In this document: positions 35,501-43,031 of the stretch, piece after piece
Position numbering within the stretch: the stretch's first letter is position 1
Layout: each line of letters begins with the position of its first letter
Assembly (NCBI RefSeq): GCF_031583575.1
Contig: NZ_CP134146.1
Coordinates: 2,914,001-2,978,000 of the forward strand
DNA length: 64,000 bases
From: Thalassotalea nanhaiensis
GTDB lineage: Bacteria > Pseudomonadota > Gammaproteobacteria > Enterobacterales > Alteromonadaceae
Direction of reading: 5' to 3'
Translations under genes and position numbers: made by a program
The notes under the pieces: generated by a model
Database searches by the model: none
Seen by the model: the letters and a program-made list of their open reading frames with translations, nothing else
What the model was told of the DNA's origin: nothing

Positions 35501-35816
35501 CTGGTGCTTGCTTCATAATAATAAAGAAGTCATGATTACCAGTTATTTCTGCATCACTTACAAATTTATCCCGTCGGGTTAGTTGTCGATTAACGACATT
35601 AGTAGCTTCTGGCATGCCAGTTAAACGGTCTACTTTAGCTTCAGTAACCGTACTCGAAATCGCATCAGCAGGGATATCAATTTGTTGACGCAAATTTGAT
35701 TTAATTAGATGGGATGGAAGCTCAGTTTTATCGGCATTCCATAATTCAACAGCAGATACTGCACCACTCATATATAGTGCACTAAAACCTGCTAACATTA
35801 ATTTTTTGGTGTTCAT
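29595..35816 (-). CDS. Giant S8 (subtilisin-like) serine protease with PA and Cys-rich inserts
   Basis: A 2073-residue secreted protease. Signal peptide 1-22; an I9-type propeptide region (~95-225); catalytic Asp265 in IGIADTGI, His358 in GHGTHTSG, Ser964 in TGTSMASPHMAG. About 600 residues separate His and Ser: they hold a Cys-rich region (~550-740) and a PA-type domain (~765-880, AENAGALGAAGMVMYND). The Cys-rich module 636-736 is shared with the protein ending at 2805. The C-terminal third has Ig/cadherin-like repeats, and the end SSGGSMAFIMLSLLF plus basic residues resembles a GlyGly-CTERM-type sorting tail. Probably cell-surface proteolysis feeding the neighbouring TonB receptor. Confidence 0.92.
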   Translation of the reverse strand: MNTKKLMLAGFSALYMSGAVSAVELWNADKTELPSHLIKSNLRQQIDIPADAISSTVTEAKVDRLTGMPEATNVVNRQLTRRDKFVSDAEITGNHDFFIIMKQAPVALYTGGINGLAATHLKTYAKEQQSNLNANDTISSTVTNKQRKQIQKSSTYQSRVEAYQQYLHQSHQQLLNSAAQMGINLHIEQQYTNAINAFTVNMNQQQAAELAKLSNVQAITPVKVYLPEGVEHAEFPSSHEVTNANKLWQLDGGYKGEGMVIGIADTGINPSSRSFSEVGDDGYVHQNPLGDGNFLGDCAKSEWRSLCNNKLIGVYSYPQITSWYRSELARKVATERGEDDGDSYGMVRPDNGIDYVGHGTHTSGIAGGNVVYDVDYLYRQFRAGPGVVGGEEKLGTVTGVAPHANIISYQVCLPGGGGDPIAGCLSDVMVAAIDQAILDGIDVLNWSIGGGSRDPWSDPVLMGFLSLKEQGVHVTAAAGNNGGYRQVSNVTPWSMTVGATELGRKQENIDSATLQYSVDGIDFNRVDLGGDLARSISGEVTAPAFLGANMGECINSDCSPAPVCEDNHEMINDMCYLECTDAQQRNSDTLICELKSTGSSGEDPIDSSNCLIGQKDDGLGGCIEDHTHGGVSWESLCPGGEAVIYPQMPIDLIQQGFVCPTYAAEQCPENHRGFSGASAGKCCAYGVIDNIDVKDQSIWPGDPYNIDDSFHGACHGANGQGYLSNGKTLEELATLSTFGTSKTNSFKQSSPVQTVTPIAPMMKVFAGDPHCLDFDSWKEPQDPSQAFDFTNNIIVCARGDESVANNIPRLAKAENAGALGAAGMVMYNDNAEYDRNSRISLAVNIKHVDELTGDVNYKAFPYIHVGNATWKKGLGRETLRQNFLDNEQVYLTINSVKQRVGFDPKQIKDLAGFSSKGPNKHYPSLMGPSIAAPGVNIYAPYTNDGAFQNKSNSADYAFETGTSMASPHMAGVMALMTQARPEWTAAERESAVMLTAGEVTGGSWVRINCSGLDIENGIDNTDYANSNDAELCPEYDEANIFHQKFVYEAPVIDPDTGDFAKDDQDEILLKTYFSYFKRQKTKSYEAGSGLVNVQAAVESALVMDEQHTNFLNADPKTGGDLRQLNLPYLFDGECAGTCRWTRTFTSTTPGSNTWNIDVETAETSLQLESSPSSFTLQQGQSAKVLFTAKMQRATSANSFGTGMVSGEVHLVPVNAELGSSKLPVGVALVPSSLPLIASGVASENIGQFPINNVAPWGSTDELTAKVYQTGAVDYFSTNTDGELSVDGAGEFSLPNVGYGGTWIGQVDLPLDNTPSTWDWENARNEDSVRLIWVDVPANTKLLGVDVLDRISTTSTASGNPQELWLAGDLFIAVGRDNNSNGEIEFEQEGICLSTSDLMNNNCMLTNPAQGRYWIYLQNVNQDKASKGFYEYLRDTYQYVVSVVTDHESDVFNITAPQTYDGTSPMSLDLAYDVELNQGDAVYGMVELGTSENNLANLGSMPVSLIRGEDAFSVTVSDTNVKAGNYIKVDVNYAKNHTGYERSFELNFDVPDGLSYIPYSIGGDPRFVTGYSDTKEGITISGYQPNSYNLYPFYQMTTNVDPGVEGFEDHPLAAKYSAMCKTPPMGNYFDGSSPNGGYVDMARLNPRAANPPYGSDEPDRMGSWKDSLRIDVKQLFGFASEADFNLYDAPNKYNELRVSPMGYIDSGTDYPLFGIPYGDPFSTMYGLPDIRLGPLMIGSYSMQLTTGKVEPADPLDAFDAQGITLGAFFSETNKNILIEWDNAYTIEGQRYSYGSTGVSQNDSYDFQAILDLEYSYEMGSYEIIYAYDNLNMTHGKGSIGFHGMAGIRGTFGPAGGFRNNSVAYDNLDEVLHDDLVICFDFIGDDYSKTNFSFWLKVNEDYAGQEIDLTVKTKLNRITKSVNETLTVAGNLTINAMNDLVINQGDVVTLPVIYNDLQNSVNVITTASEGVITTIDGNEPGATLTIDASCNFNGETSVEITVADVDNASDYATTSFNVTVQEVAGFTPTATCNNSEDDNSLKVAESDDSSSGGSMAFIMLSLLFILRLARFNSVR
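33609..33911 (-). other. Cys-rich module shared with the DUF1566 protein
   Basis: Residues 636-736 of the S8 protease contain SLC-x-G-x-E, YPQMP, CPENHRGFSG, GKCCAY and DQSIW. The C-terminus of the protein at 1-2805 has SVC-x-G-x-E, YPQLP, CPDNHKGLSG, GKCCAY and DRAIW in the same order and spacing. I know no named domain for this. Confidence 0.8.
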
Positions 35817-35902
35817 AAATAACCCTTTATTTCTATTATGCTGCAGCCGTCCCTGGCTACCTTTTCAATATTCGTCTATGTAATTAAGCGCTTAAATCTG
35901 GC

Positions 35903-38900
35903 TTAAAAATGATGATTTATATTCAAATAAAACTCTCTACCCAAGGCAGAGCCTGAATAGCTATAAATGTCATACCATGGCCACTCGGTTGCCATGAATG
36001 AATCATCATCAGGAGAATTAGCATCAAATACGTTTTTAACTGTTAAAGACACGTTGGTATGACCTTCATTCATGCGATAAGCAAGCACCAAGTTTGCGGT
36101 AATATATGGATCTAAGCGTTTTTGTGATTGTTTCGCTTCACCAACACTGCGAGCATCTTCACCTTGGTAATAACCATCGGTAACCAAATACTCTCTATCT
36201 TCAGTAATTTCATAGTTCAGTGCATCACCATATTTATCGAAGAAAATAATGTCGCCGTTATCATCTTTTTTCAGTTGAATTCGATGTGGAGCTAAAGCAC
36301 TCATATATCGGCCTGATAACGTTGCAGAAAAGCTTTCATAGATATAAGTCATAGAGGCGGTGATAACATCTTGTGGTTCGCGATTGTTAATGTTGTCACT
36401 AAAACCAAACGGCATTTCATCATCACCTTCGATAGCGTCAAATTCGGTGGTCAATATACCGGTATGATTCGCTGAAAGGTTTAACGCGCCCCAAGAGTCT
36501 AATTGCCAGAAATATTCAACACTGGTATCAATACCTGTTTGACGATATGACGCTAAATTAAACGCGGTTGTATTAACCGTTTCCAAGCCGCCCTGCGCAA
36601 AAAGATCATCCGGGTTTTGAATTGGCTCACGAATGACTAACCCTGTTTTTTCATCAGTACCCGTCACTACATCACAGCCAAAGATAGGAGCGGAATCTGA
36701 CGTGCCATATCGACAATGAAAATCTTCCAGTAAAATTGAAGAGATATTGCCGCGCTGAACTTGGTTTCTTATTTCTACATCGTAGTAATCAAAACTCAAT
36801 GTAAGCTCTGGCATTGGCGAGTAGACAAACCCCAAACCAATTGACGTTCCCTCTTCGTTTTTCAACTCTTTGTTTGGTAATTGCTCAGCATTAAACTGAG
36901 TTCCCATGCAGGCACTGTAATATTTTTCATCTTGAATAAATTCGTGCGGGCTGATTGAATTGGCAAAGCTATTTTCATAACAGGAAACATAATCGGTACC
37001 GTATGAAAATGCGCGAGAACGGGTAAAGATTGCTTGCATATCTGGCGCTTTAAATGAGCGTGAATAACTCGCTCGAAACAACCAGTCATCATTGGGTCGA
37101 AACTCAACATTATAGGCTGGGGTAAAATCTCCTGAGTTTGCTGTTGAGCCGTTATCGTATTGATCATAACGCAAAGCAATACCAACATTTATACTTTCAG
37201 CAATTGGAAATTTAGTTTCTATTCCAGCCGATGAACGAGATCGTTCACCAAAACCAGCAAACCCGGCTAAGCCCCACCAGCCCTCACCTTCTGGTTCTGT
37301 CATCAAATCATCAGGAACGTACTCAAATGTTTCATTAACGTATTCAACTACAAACGCATACTGGGCAGCACCTACTGGCATTTCGAATAAATCACCATTT
37401 ACCACGGCACTTACAGTTTGTGCTTCGGTTTTGTTGTTTGATGTAGTCGTTCCAACTAATCGACGAACTTCGTCAGCATTGAGAGGTTGGTAAATATCGT
37501 GGGTACCGGTACCGTCATACACTTTAACGCCAAGTTGGTCTTTTAAATACTCACCAAAAAACATTTCTTCAGTTTCTTGGTATCGTAATGCCCGCTGATC
37601 GTTTTCCAGCTCATAGCGTGAATCAGTAAAGTACACTTCCCAAGCATGCTCTCCAATGAAGCCTTTAGCGCCAAGGGTAATGCTTAACGATTGCTCATCG
37701 AAGTGATAACCGGTATCGCCTATTTCTTCCGACGGTAAGATGCGGCCCATAGTGTACCAATCCGGCATCACTAGAAATTGACCATCAGCATCTTTAACTT
37801 TTAACTGGTTTTCACCAGTTTCTAATTCGATTGTGCCGCCATTAACTGCGATATAACCATGATCAGTAGTTGATGTATTTTGTGTGTAAAGCACATCGAC
37901 AAAGCCTGTAATATCATCGCCTAAGTCATAGTTTCCAGACGCCATAACAGAAAACTTTTCTGATTCAGGACGGAGCGTTCGATATTTTGCGCTATCAAAG
38001 CCACAATAATTCCCCCAAGAGCCCCCGGTTTGTCCAGCAGCAATAGCTTCAGGCAGTTGTTTCCTATCTTCGTAACTTGTCCACGGCAGAGCATCACAGC
38101 CATTTACTCCGGGATCTAAATAGGTTGGTTCGCCTGTTGGGTTTAGTAGGTAATCATAAGCAGCCCAATTATCAATAAGCACCGCACCACGAGCCATAAC
38201 AGGGTCCCCAAAAGGGAAATCATAAGCAGAATCAATCTCATCAATATCTCCGCCTTTAATAAACTCTACGTCTTGGTACTCAGCGACAAGAGTTAAGTTG
38301 CCTTTGTCAAAATCTATACCGTGAGTTATCTGTACTCGAGTTGTGCCTTTACCATGCTCTTCTCCAGTACCATAAGTAAGTGCGACATCGGTGCCATCTA
38401 AATCTTTCTTTAAAATAACGTTAATTACACCAGATACCGCATCAGAGCCATAAATGGCAGAAGCACCTGTTGTTAAAACTTCTACTCGTTCGATGGCAGC
38501 GGCAGGTATTGTACCAATATTAACAACAGATGAATTCGACTGATAAGCTGCAGGATAGTTAGCAAGCCGACGACCATTAATAAGAGTTAGCGTATATTGA
38601 GGTCCAAAACCGCGAAGATTTACCACATTGGCATTAGGGGTAAAACCACTTGCACCAACTTCAGCAGTATCAACAGTACCGGTGTTTTGTGACAAATCTT
38701 GCAATGCATCAAATAAGGTTAATTGACCTTTTTTGAGCATGTCTTCACTGGTGATAACAGTAACCGGACTAGGGCCTTCAAATGAGGTTTGGCCTATGCG
38801 AGATCCAGTGACTTGAAAAACTTCAATTTCTTCTTCAACTTCTTCTTGCTCGGACTGCTGTTGTTGTTCTACTTCTACGTCGCTTTCTTGTTGAAAAGCG

Positions 38901-38983
38901 TATGCGTTAACTGGCAATGCCAATGCAGATACGAACAGTGAGTATCGTATACTTTGCGCAAGGGTATTCATTGGTACATTCAT
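35903..38983 (-). CDS. TonB-dependent receptor
   Basis: A 1026-residue outer-membrane receptor. Signal peptide ~1-29 (ending AYAF), an unusual Glu/Gln-rich stretch (~33-52), a TonB-box-like EIEVFQVTG, a plug domain (~60-180: PVTVITSEDMLKKG, VNLRGFG, INGRRLA, IYGSDAVSGVINV) and a beta-barrel ending in the canonical YLNINHHF with terminal Phe. Members import peptides, glycans or siderophores. It sits 86 bp upstream of the S8 protease gene in the same direction, which suggests uptake of proteolysis products; the substrate is not visible in the sequence. Confidence 0.93.
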   Translation of the reverse strand: MNVPMNTLAQSIRYSLFVSALALPVNAYAFQQESDVEVEQQQQSEQEEVEEEIEVFQVTGSRIGQTSFEGPSPVTVITSEDMLKKGQLTLFDALQDLSQNTGTVDTAEVGASGFTPNANVVNLRGFGPQYTLTLINGRRLANYPAAYQSNSSVVNIGTIPAAAIERVEVLTTGASAIYGSDAVSGVINVILKKDLDGTDVALTYGTGEEHGKGTTRVQITHGIDFDKGNLTLVAEYQDVEFIKGGDIDEIDSAYDFPFGDPVMARGAVLIDNWAAYDYLLNPTGEPTYLDPGVNGCDALPWTSYEDRKQLPEAIAAGQTGGSWGNYCGFDSAKYRTLRPESEKFSVMASGNYDLGDDITGFVDVLYTQNTSTTDHGYIAVNGGTIELETGENQLKVKDADGQFLVMPDWYTMGRILPSEEIGDTGYHFDEQSLSITLGAKGFIGEHAWEVYFTDSRYELENDQRALRYQETEEMFFGEYLKDQLGVKVYDGTGTHDIYQPLNADEVRRLVGTTTSNNKTEAQTVSAVVNGDLFEMPVGAAQYAFVVEYVNETFEYVPDDLMTEPEGEGWWGLAGFAGFGERSRSSAGIETKFPIAESINVGIALRYDQYDNGSTANSGDFTPAYNVEFRPNDDWLFRASYSRSFKAPDMQAIFTRSRAFSYGTDYVSCYENSFANSISPHEFIQDEKYYSACMGTQFNAEQLPNKELKNEEGTSIGLGFVYSPMPELTLSFDYYDVEIRNQVQRGNISSILLEDFHCRYGTSDSAPIFGCDVVTGTDEKTGLVIREPIQNPDDLFAQGGLETVNTTAFNLASYRQTGIDTSVEYFWQLDSWGALNLSANHTGILTTEFDAIEGDDEMPFGFSDNINNREPQDVITASMTYIYESFSATLSGRYMSALAPHRIQLKKDDNGDIIFFDKYGDALNYEITEDREYLVTDGYYQGEDARSVGEAKQSQKRLDPYITANLVLAYRMNEGHTNVSLTVKNVFDANSPDDDSFMATEWPWYDIYSYSGSALGREFYLNINHHF

Positions 38984-39119
38984 ATCGACTACCTGAACTG
39001 ATATTGATTATTTTTAGTTTTATTTGCCGATTACAGAAAAATAAAATTCGGCGAATTTTTATATCATGTAGAGATGTTTACTAGACGTGAAAAAATGTTA
39101 AAACGAGGTGAAATAAAAA

Positions 39120-39164
39120 GGGTCAGAGTCAATTTAATTCGATGAATTAAATTGACTCTGACCC
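39120..39164. repeat. 21-bp-arm hairpin, REP/MITE-like
   Basis: GGGTCAGAGTC...AATTC and its exact complement flank a 3-nt loop GAT (39141-39143). The GGGTCAGAGTCAA termini are typical of dispersed repeats mobilised by REP-associated (Y1) transposases in gammaproteobacteria. It follows the end of the MaoC operon and could double as a terminator. Confidence 0.85.
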
Positions 39165-39182
39165 CCAGGAATTATTTTAGGC

Positions 39183-39635
39183 TTATTGTTTTGGTAAAAT
39201 AACTTTAACTTGTGAAGTTGCGCTGACCTTGCCAGCGTTATCTACCCAAACATCAAGGATGACTGTATCTTCATCTTTAATGATTTCACTTACTTTACCG
39301 TGGAATGCCAACTTGTCACCAGTACAGTTAAAAGACAGCATTCTAAGCGGCCCAATTTTACGAATGAAAGTTTTTACCCCCCCCCACTCAAGAGCTAAAC
39401 GTTCAATCATGCCATACAAGAAGAATGTATTAGCATAGGCATCGTTTGCGCCAGTAGCCTTTGCCATAGATGCATCATGGTGAATCAAAGATAAATCTCG
39501 ATTAGCAGCGGCTTCCATCACCAAACGCTGCAGAGTAACATCAATATAAATTGGTGATAATTCTTCACCAATGGTGATATCTTGCATTGTTTTTTGCAAA
39601 GACCAGTCAATTGTTTGATTAGTATTATCAGTCAT
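39183..39635 (-). CDS. MaoC-like hot-dog-fold hydratase subunit
   Basis: A 150-residue MaoC-family protein: a hot-dog fold beginning QDITIGEELSPIYIDVT and the hydratase-like helix region NRDLSLIHHDASMAKATG, where D/H residues correspond to the (R)-hydratase catalytic motif. With the next gene it probably forms a heterodimeric enoyl-CoA hydratase, as in steroid side-chain beta-oxidation (ChsH1/ChsH2-like). A G9 run on the coding strand (39377-39385, encoding W-G-G-V) is a candidate slippage site. Last gene of a four-gene minus-strand operon; its ATG overlaps the upstream stop. Confidence 0.82.
   Translation of the reverse strand: MTDNTNQTIDWSLQKTMQDITIGEELSPIYIDVTLQRLVMEAAANRDLSLIHHDASMAKATGANDAYANTFFLYGMIERLALEWGGVKTFIRKIGPLRMLSFNCTGDKLAFHGKVSEIIKDEDTVILDVWVDNAGKVSATSQVKVILPKQ
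39377..39385 (-). repeat. Poly-G tract inside the MaoC gene
   Basis: Nine consecutive C on the + strand, so nine G in the coding strand of the MaoC gene, at codons for Gly-Gly near the middle of the protein. Gain or loss of one base would truncate the product. Confidence 0.9.
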
Positions 39636-40198
39636 TAACCTTCTCCTTTGCTTACCGGGTTAAAACGGAATATATCTAAAATGCCAACGGCAACAATTTC
39701 ATCATTTTGATTTCGGTAGGTATCTTTTTGCTTAAAGAACGCACCTTTACCAACGCGAAGTTCTTTTTCAACTAATGAAACCAGTTCATGAGTAATTGTT
39801 ACAACATCACCATGGTATAACGGCTTAAAAAATTCCATTTCCATTGATGTGGCAAAGCTTAAAGAGAATGGCGCAGGCACATCAAAAATCACTGGGATTG
39901 GAATTTGAATTGGCTCATCACCATGTTCAAAACGCTTATCACCTGATTGCCAGTGTGCTGGTTGACCATAGGTAATTGCCATAGTGCTTGGTGCGATTTT
40001 ACCTTCATAGCCTGCGTCAATTGCCGCTTGCTCATCAGTATATAATGGACAAGCAAATTCTTTTGGCTCTAACCAACGGCGTACACTTGAAGCATCCACA
40101 GCATCAGCACCTTGGGAAACGCCTACAACCTTACCTACGTAAGATAGTGCTTGCTCCCAAGTACCTTGCATGCCCCAGCTTGGTTTATCTGAGGCCAT
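39635..40198 (-). CDS. MaoC N-terminal-type dehydratase subunit (FAS1-like)
   Basis: A 187-residue protein with the MaoC_dehydrat_N pattern: VRRWLEPKEFACPLYTDEQAAIDAGYEGKIAPSTMA near the start, then FEHGDEPIQI, and the hot-dog strands FFKPLYHGDVVTI and FFKQKDTYRNQNDEIV. It is usually the non-catalytic or partner half of a split enoyl-CoA hydratase. Its stop overlaps the start of the second MaoC gene (39635), and it begins 3 bp after the DUF35 gene, so the operon is tight. Substrate probably a branched or bulky acyl-CoA, inferred from context. Confidence 0.82.
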   Translation of the reverse strand: MASDKPSWGMQGTWEQALSYVGKVVGVSQGADAVDASSVRRWLEPKEFACPLYTDEQAAIDAGYEGKIAPSTMAITYGQPAHWQSGDKRFEHGDEPIQIPIPVIFDVPAPFSLSFATSMEMEFFKPLYHGDVVTITHELVSLVEKELRVGKGAFFKQKDTYRNQNDEIVAVGILDIFRFNPVSKGEG

Positions 40199-40201
40199 CA
40201 G

Positions 40202-40615
40202 TTATCCCTCAATTAAGTGAAATAACGGCAGTTTAAAATCGCCATTGGCTTTAACAAATTCAACGTCAACTCGGTCACCAATTTTAGCGCTTTCTGCGCC
40301 AGCACCAACAACATTACTTGCCATACGAATACCTTCATCTAAATCAATGTATGCAACGTGTATTGGCAATTCTTTAGTAAACTCTGACGTTGTACCTAAG
40401 TATGTAGTGGTAATTGAATAAATAGTACCTGTACCTTTAGCTTCAACCCAGCCTAGGTCTTTTGACCAACACTCAGGACAAACTCTGCGTGGGTAAAAAA
40501 TATTGGTGTCACAGCTATTGCAATGTTGCACAAGTAATTTATCTTGCTGTACCGCGTCCCAAAAAGGCTTACTTTCAGGGCTTATTGCTGGTAATGGTCT
40601 TTTCATTTCGCTCAT
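40202..40615 (-). CDS. DUF35 (Zn-ribbon/OB-fold) acyl-CoA-associated protein
   Basis: A 137-residue protein with a rubredoxin-like zinc ribbon (CNSCDTNIFYPRRVCPEC, residues ~33-50) followed by an OB-fold (IYSITTTY, VDVEFVKANGDFKL). DUF35 proteins pair with thiolase-fold enzymes and bind acyl-CoA; in steroid degradation a DUF35 domain is required by the retro-aldolase Ltp2. Here it lies 3 bp after just such a thiolase-fold gene, which supports the same partnership. All four zinc Cys are present. Confidence 0.88.
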   Translation of the reverse strand: MSEMKRPLPAISPESKPFWDAVQQDKLLVQHCNSCDTNIFYPRRVCPECWSKDLGWVEAKGTGTIYSITTTYLGTTSEFTKELPIHVAYIDLDEGIRMASNVVGAGAESAKIGDRVDVEFVKANGDFKLPLFHLIEG

Positions 40616-40618
40616 TGT

Positions 40619-41785
40619 CTATTTCCCCCAAATTGTAGCTAACGTGTTCATGCCTGAACCACCTGACGTTACCATCATCACTTTTTCAGCGCCTTCAACC
40701 TGGTTTGCACCAGCTTCGCCGCGTAATTGACGAGCCACTTGACAATAAAATGCCATAGATACACCTGAGCCTGTATGACCACGGCCTGTTGCATCACCGA
40801 TAGTCGTACATGGTGTTTTACCACCAAGTTTAGTATGGCCTGCTGCATGATAACGTGCACCTTCACCTGGTTCACAAATACCGTTTGCTTCTAAATAACT
40901 CGCTTGCGTAAATGGATATGCACCATAGATTTCATGAATATCGATATCTTCAACAGATAAGTTCGCTTGCGCTAATGCTTCACCACAAGATTTACGGTAA
41001 CCTTCACGCCAGAATATATCTTCACGTACGATTGGTGTTCCACCTAAAAAGTCAGAGCCATGCCCTAGTTTCCAAACAGGATTCTTACAATGCTTTTTAG
41101 CATACTCTTCTGAAGCGATAACTAAACAACCACCACCATCAGCAAGCATGTTACATTCAACTGACTTCAACGGAGTTGAGATCATGCGAGCGCCCATAAC
41201 GTCTTCTGTTGACTTTGGTTTATTGTGGAATAACGAATACGGGTCACGTGCTCCCCAGTCTCGTAATGCGTGAGTGATTGATGCAACTTCTTCTTCTGTA
41301 GAATTAGTTTCATGCATATAACGTTGTGTAATTAACGCCATAGCACCATTGAATGTCATACCAAATGGGAATTCCCATTCTTGATGCATTGGTGCTTTGG
41401 CAAAAAATGTAATTAAGTCTTCCGCAGGTATATCTGATTGCACAGTAATATGAGGAACTAAAACCACTTCACACATACCTGATGTGATCCATTGCTCTGC
41501 CATGCGCACACAGTTAGTTGTTGATGCCCCACCGGCATTACAAATAACGTTATCTTTTACGTTTTTGAAACCAAAATGCTCAGGTAAAAGACCAAAAGCA
41601 GTTTGTGAAATTAGATCTGGCTGTGCCTGTGGCGCAACATTAATGAAGCCTTGAACATCATCTTTATCGATACCGGCATTTTTTACGGCACCTAAGATTA
41701 CTTCTTCAGCGATATCCCAGCGCGTGCGCTCAGGATTAATTTGTGTCGGTACTTCGTGGTAACCGATTATTGCAATTTTGCCCAT
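40619..41785 (-). CDS. SCP-x/Ltp2-like thiolase-fold protein lacking catalytic cysteines
   Basis: A 388-residue thiolase-superfamily protein of the lipid-transfer (SCP-x) type. Where classical thiolases carry the nucleophilic Cys in N-x-x-C-x-S-G, this reads CNAGGAST (residues ~82-89), and the C-terminal Cys-Gly-Gly box is TSGGSGM (~374-380). GHTGSG keeps the active-site His region. Loss of both cysteines is a feature of Ltp2-type retro-aldolases that act with DUF35 partners, and the next gene encodes DUF35. The operon order (thiolase fold, DUF35, MaoC-N, MaoC) fits side-chain shortening of a branched acyl-CoA by hydration and aldol cleavage. Function is inferred. Confidence 0.82.
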   Translation of the reverse strand: MGKIAIIGYHEVPTQINPERTRWDIAEEVILGAVKNAGIDKDDVQGFINVAPQAQPDLISQTAFGLLPEHFGFKNVKDNVICNAGGASTTNCVRMAEQWITSGMCEVVLVPHITVQSDIPAEDLITFFAKAPMHQEWEFPFGMTFNGAMALITQRYMHETNSTEEEVASITHALRDWGARDPYSLFHNKPKSTEDVMGARMISTPLKSVECNMLADGGGCLVIASEEYAKKHCKNPVWKLGHGSDFLGGTPIVREDIFWREGYRKSCGEALAQANLSVEDIDIHEIYGAYPFTQASYLEANGICEPGEGARYHAAGHTKLGGKTPCTTIGDATGRGHTGSGVSMAFYCQVARQLRGEAGANQVEGAEKVMMVTSGGSGMNTLATIWGK

Positions 41786-42318
41786 AATTTTTTTCTCAAT
41801 TAATTAGGATTATTCTTGTTAGGGAATGTCCCTAAAGCAAAGTTCTCTGATTTTTCGTTCGTGTTTTGGTACCAAAGAGGTACATACGCAATATATAGAA
41901 CCCGCCATACTTAAATCTGGACTCAAAAACAACACTAATGAGTCACACTCAATTAACGTAGCACCATACATTTAGTTTTTCAACAAGAAACTCAAACGCA
42001 TTGCGTATTTTTAAATGAGATGAACTTATTTGCACAAAATGAAAACTTATTAGTTGTAGTTTTAATATTTAATAGAGCAATGAACTCGATGCTATGGTTT
42101 ATTTCAATAAGGAGCATATTGAATACAGGCCAATGAAAATGTAGTCGCAGCTGAAAGTGTTCAGCTATATTTCCAAATCAATACCGGTTAAACGCGACAA
42201 TAGATTGAGTTCAGCTCATTTTTTGGTAAAGTAGTTGCCACAAAAGATTAGTGTAAAAACTTTAAAAACGAATAAATAAAGTCTGATACATGTTCTCAGA
42301 CAATAACTAGGAGCTGAA
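41786..42318. other. Divergent regulatory region between two CoA-metabolism operons
   Basis: 533 bp without a supported gene, between the thiolase-like operon (minus) and the CoA-transferase operon (plus). It carries the palindromes TTAGGGA-ATG-TCCCTAA (41819-41835) and TTTGGTACCAAA (41865-41876). Promoters for both operons must lie here; none is obvious enough to place. Confidence 0.5.
41865..41876. promoter_or_regulatory. Perfect 12-bp palindrome, candidate operator
   Basis: TTTGGTACCAAA, about 80 bp upstream of the minus-strand thiolase-like gene. Its symmetry and location suggest a dimeric regulator site (for example TetR-type), but no regulator gene is in the window. Confidence 0.35.
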
Positions 42319-43017
42319 ATGGCTGGTTTTAATAAAGTAGTAAATTCATACGAAGAAGCAATGGCAGGTCTGGAAGACAATATGACTGTTATCGCTGGTG
42401 GTTTCGGTTTATGCGGAATTCCAGAAAACCTAATCAATGAAATTAAACGCAAGGGTACAACCGGTTTAACCGTTGTTTCAAATAACTGTGGTACTCATGA
42501 CCAAGGTTTAGGTATGTTGCTTCTTGATAAGCAGATCAAAAAGATGGTTGCTTCTTACGTTGGTGAAAACGATATTTTTGAAGCTCAGATGATGAGTGGC
42601 GAATTAGAAGTTGAACTAACCCCACAAGGTACTCTTGCTGAAAAAATGCGTGCCGGTGGTGCTGGTATTCCAGCATTCTTTACTGCAACTGGTGTTGGTA
42701 CTCCGGTAGCTGAAGGCAAGGAAGAGCGAAACATTAATGGTCGTGATTATATTTTAGAAGAATCGATCACAGGTGACTTTGCTATCGTAAAAGCTTGGAA
42801 AGCCGATAAGTTTGGTAACCTGGTATTTCGAAAAACCGCTCGTAACTTTAACCCATTAGCGGCCACAGCCGGTAAAATTACCGTTGTAGAAGTTGAAGAA
42901 ATTGTGGAGCCAGGAGAGTTAGATCCTGATCACATTCATGTACCGGGTATATATGTTAACCGCCTTATTAAAGGTACCTTTAAAAAAGTTATTGAACAAC
43001 GCACTGTGCGTTCATAA
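42319..43017 (+). CDS. scoA: 3-oxoacid CoA-transferase subunit A
   Basis: A 232-residue class I CoA-transferase alpha subunit: the glycine-rich start [16 protein letters not shown] (residues ~22-38), [24 protein letters not shown] and a C-terminal [10 protein letters not shown]. With the next gene it transfers CoA from succinyl-CoA to acetoacetate or related 3-oxoacids. AGGAG 8 bases upstream of ATG supports the start. The beta subunit gene begins 14 bp downstream and a thiolase follows, forming a ketone-body or acetoacetate utilisation unit. Confidence 0.92.
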   Translation: MAGFNKVVNSYEEAMAGLEDNMTVIAGGFGLCGIPENLINEIKRKGTTGLTVVSNNCGTHDQGLGMLLLDKQIKKMVASYVGENDIFEAQMMSGELEVELTPQGTLAEKMRAGGAGIPAFFTATGVGTPVAEGKEERNINGRDYILEESITGDFAIVKAWKADKFGNLVFRKTARNFNPLAATAGKITVVEVEEIVEPGELDPDHIHVPGIYVNRLIKGTFKKVIEQRTVRS

Positions 43018-43031
43018 TTGGAGAATTAACC

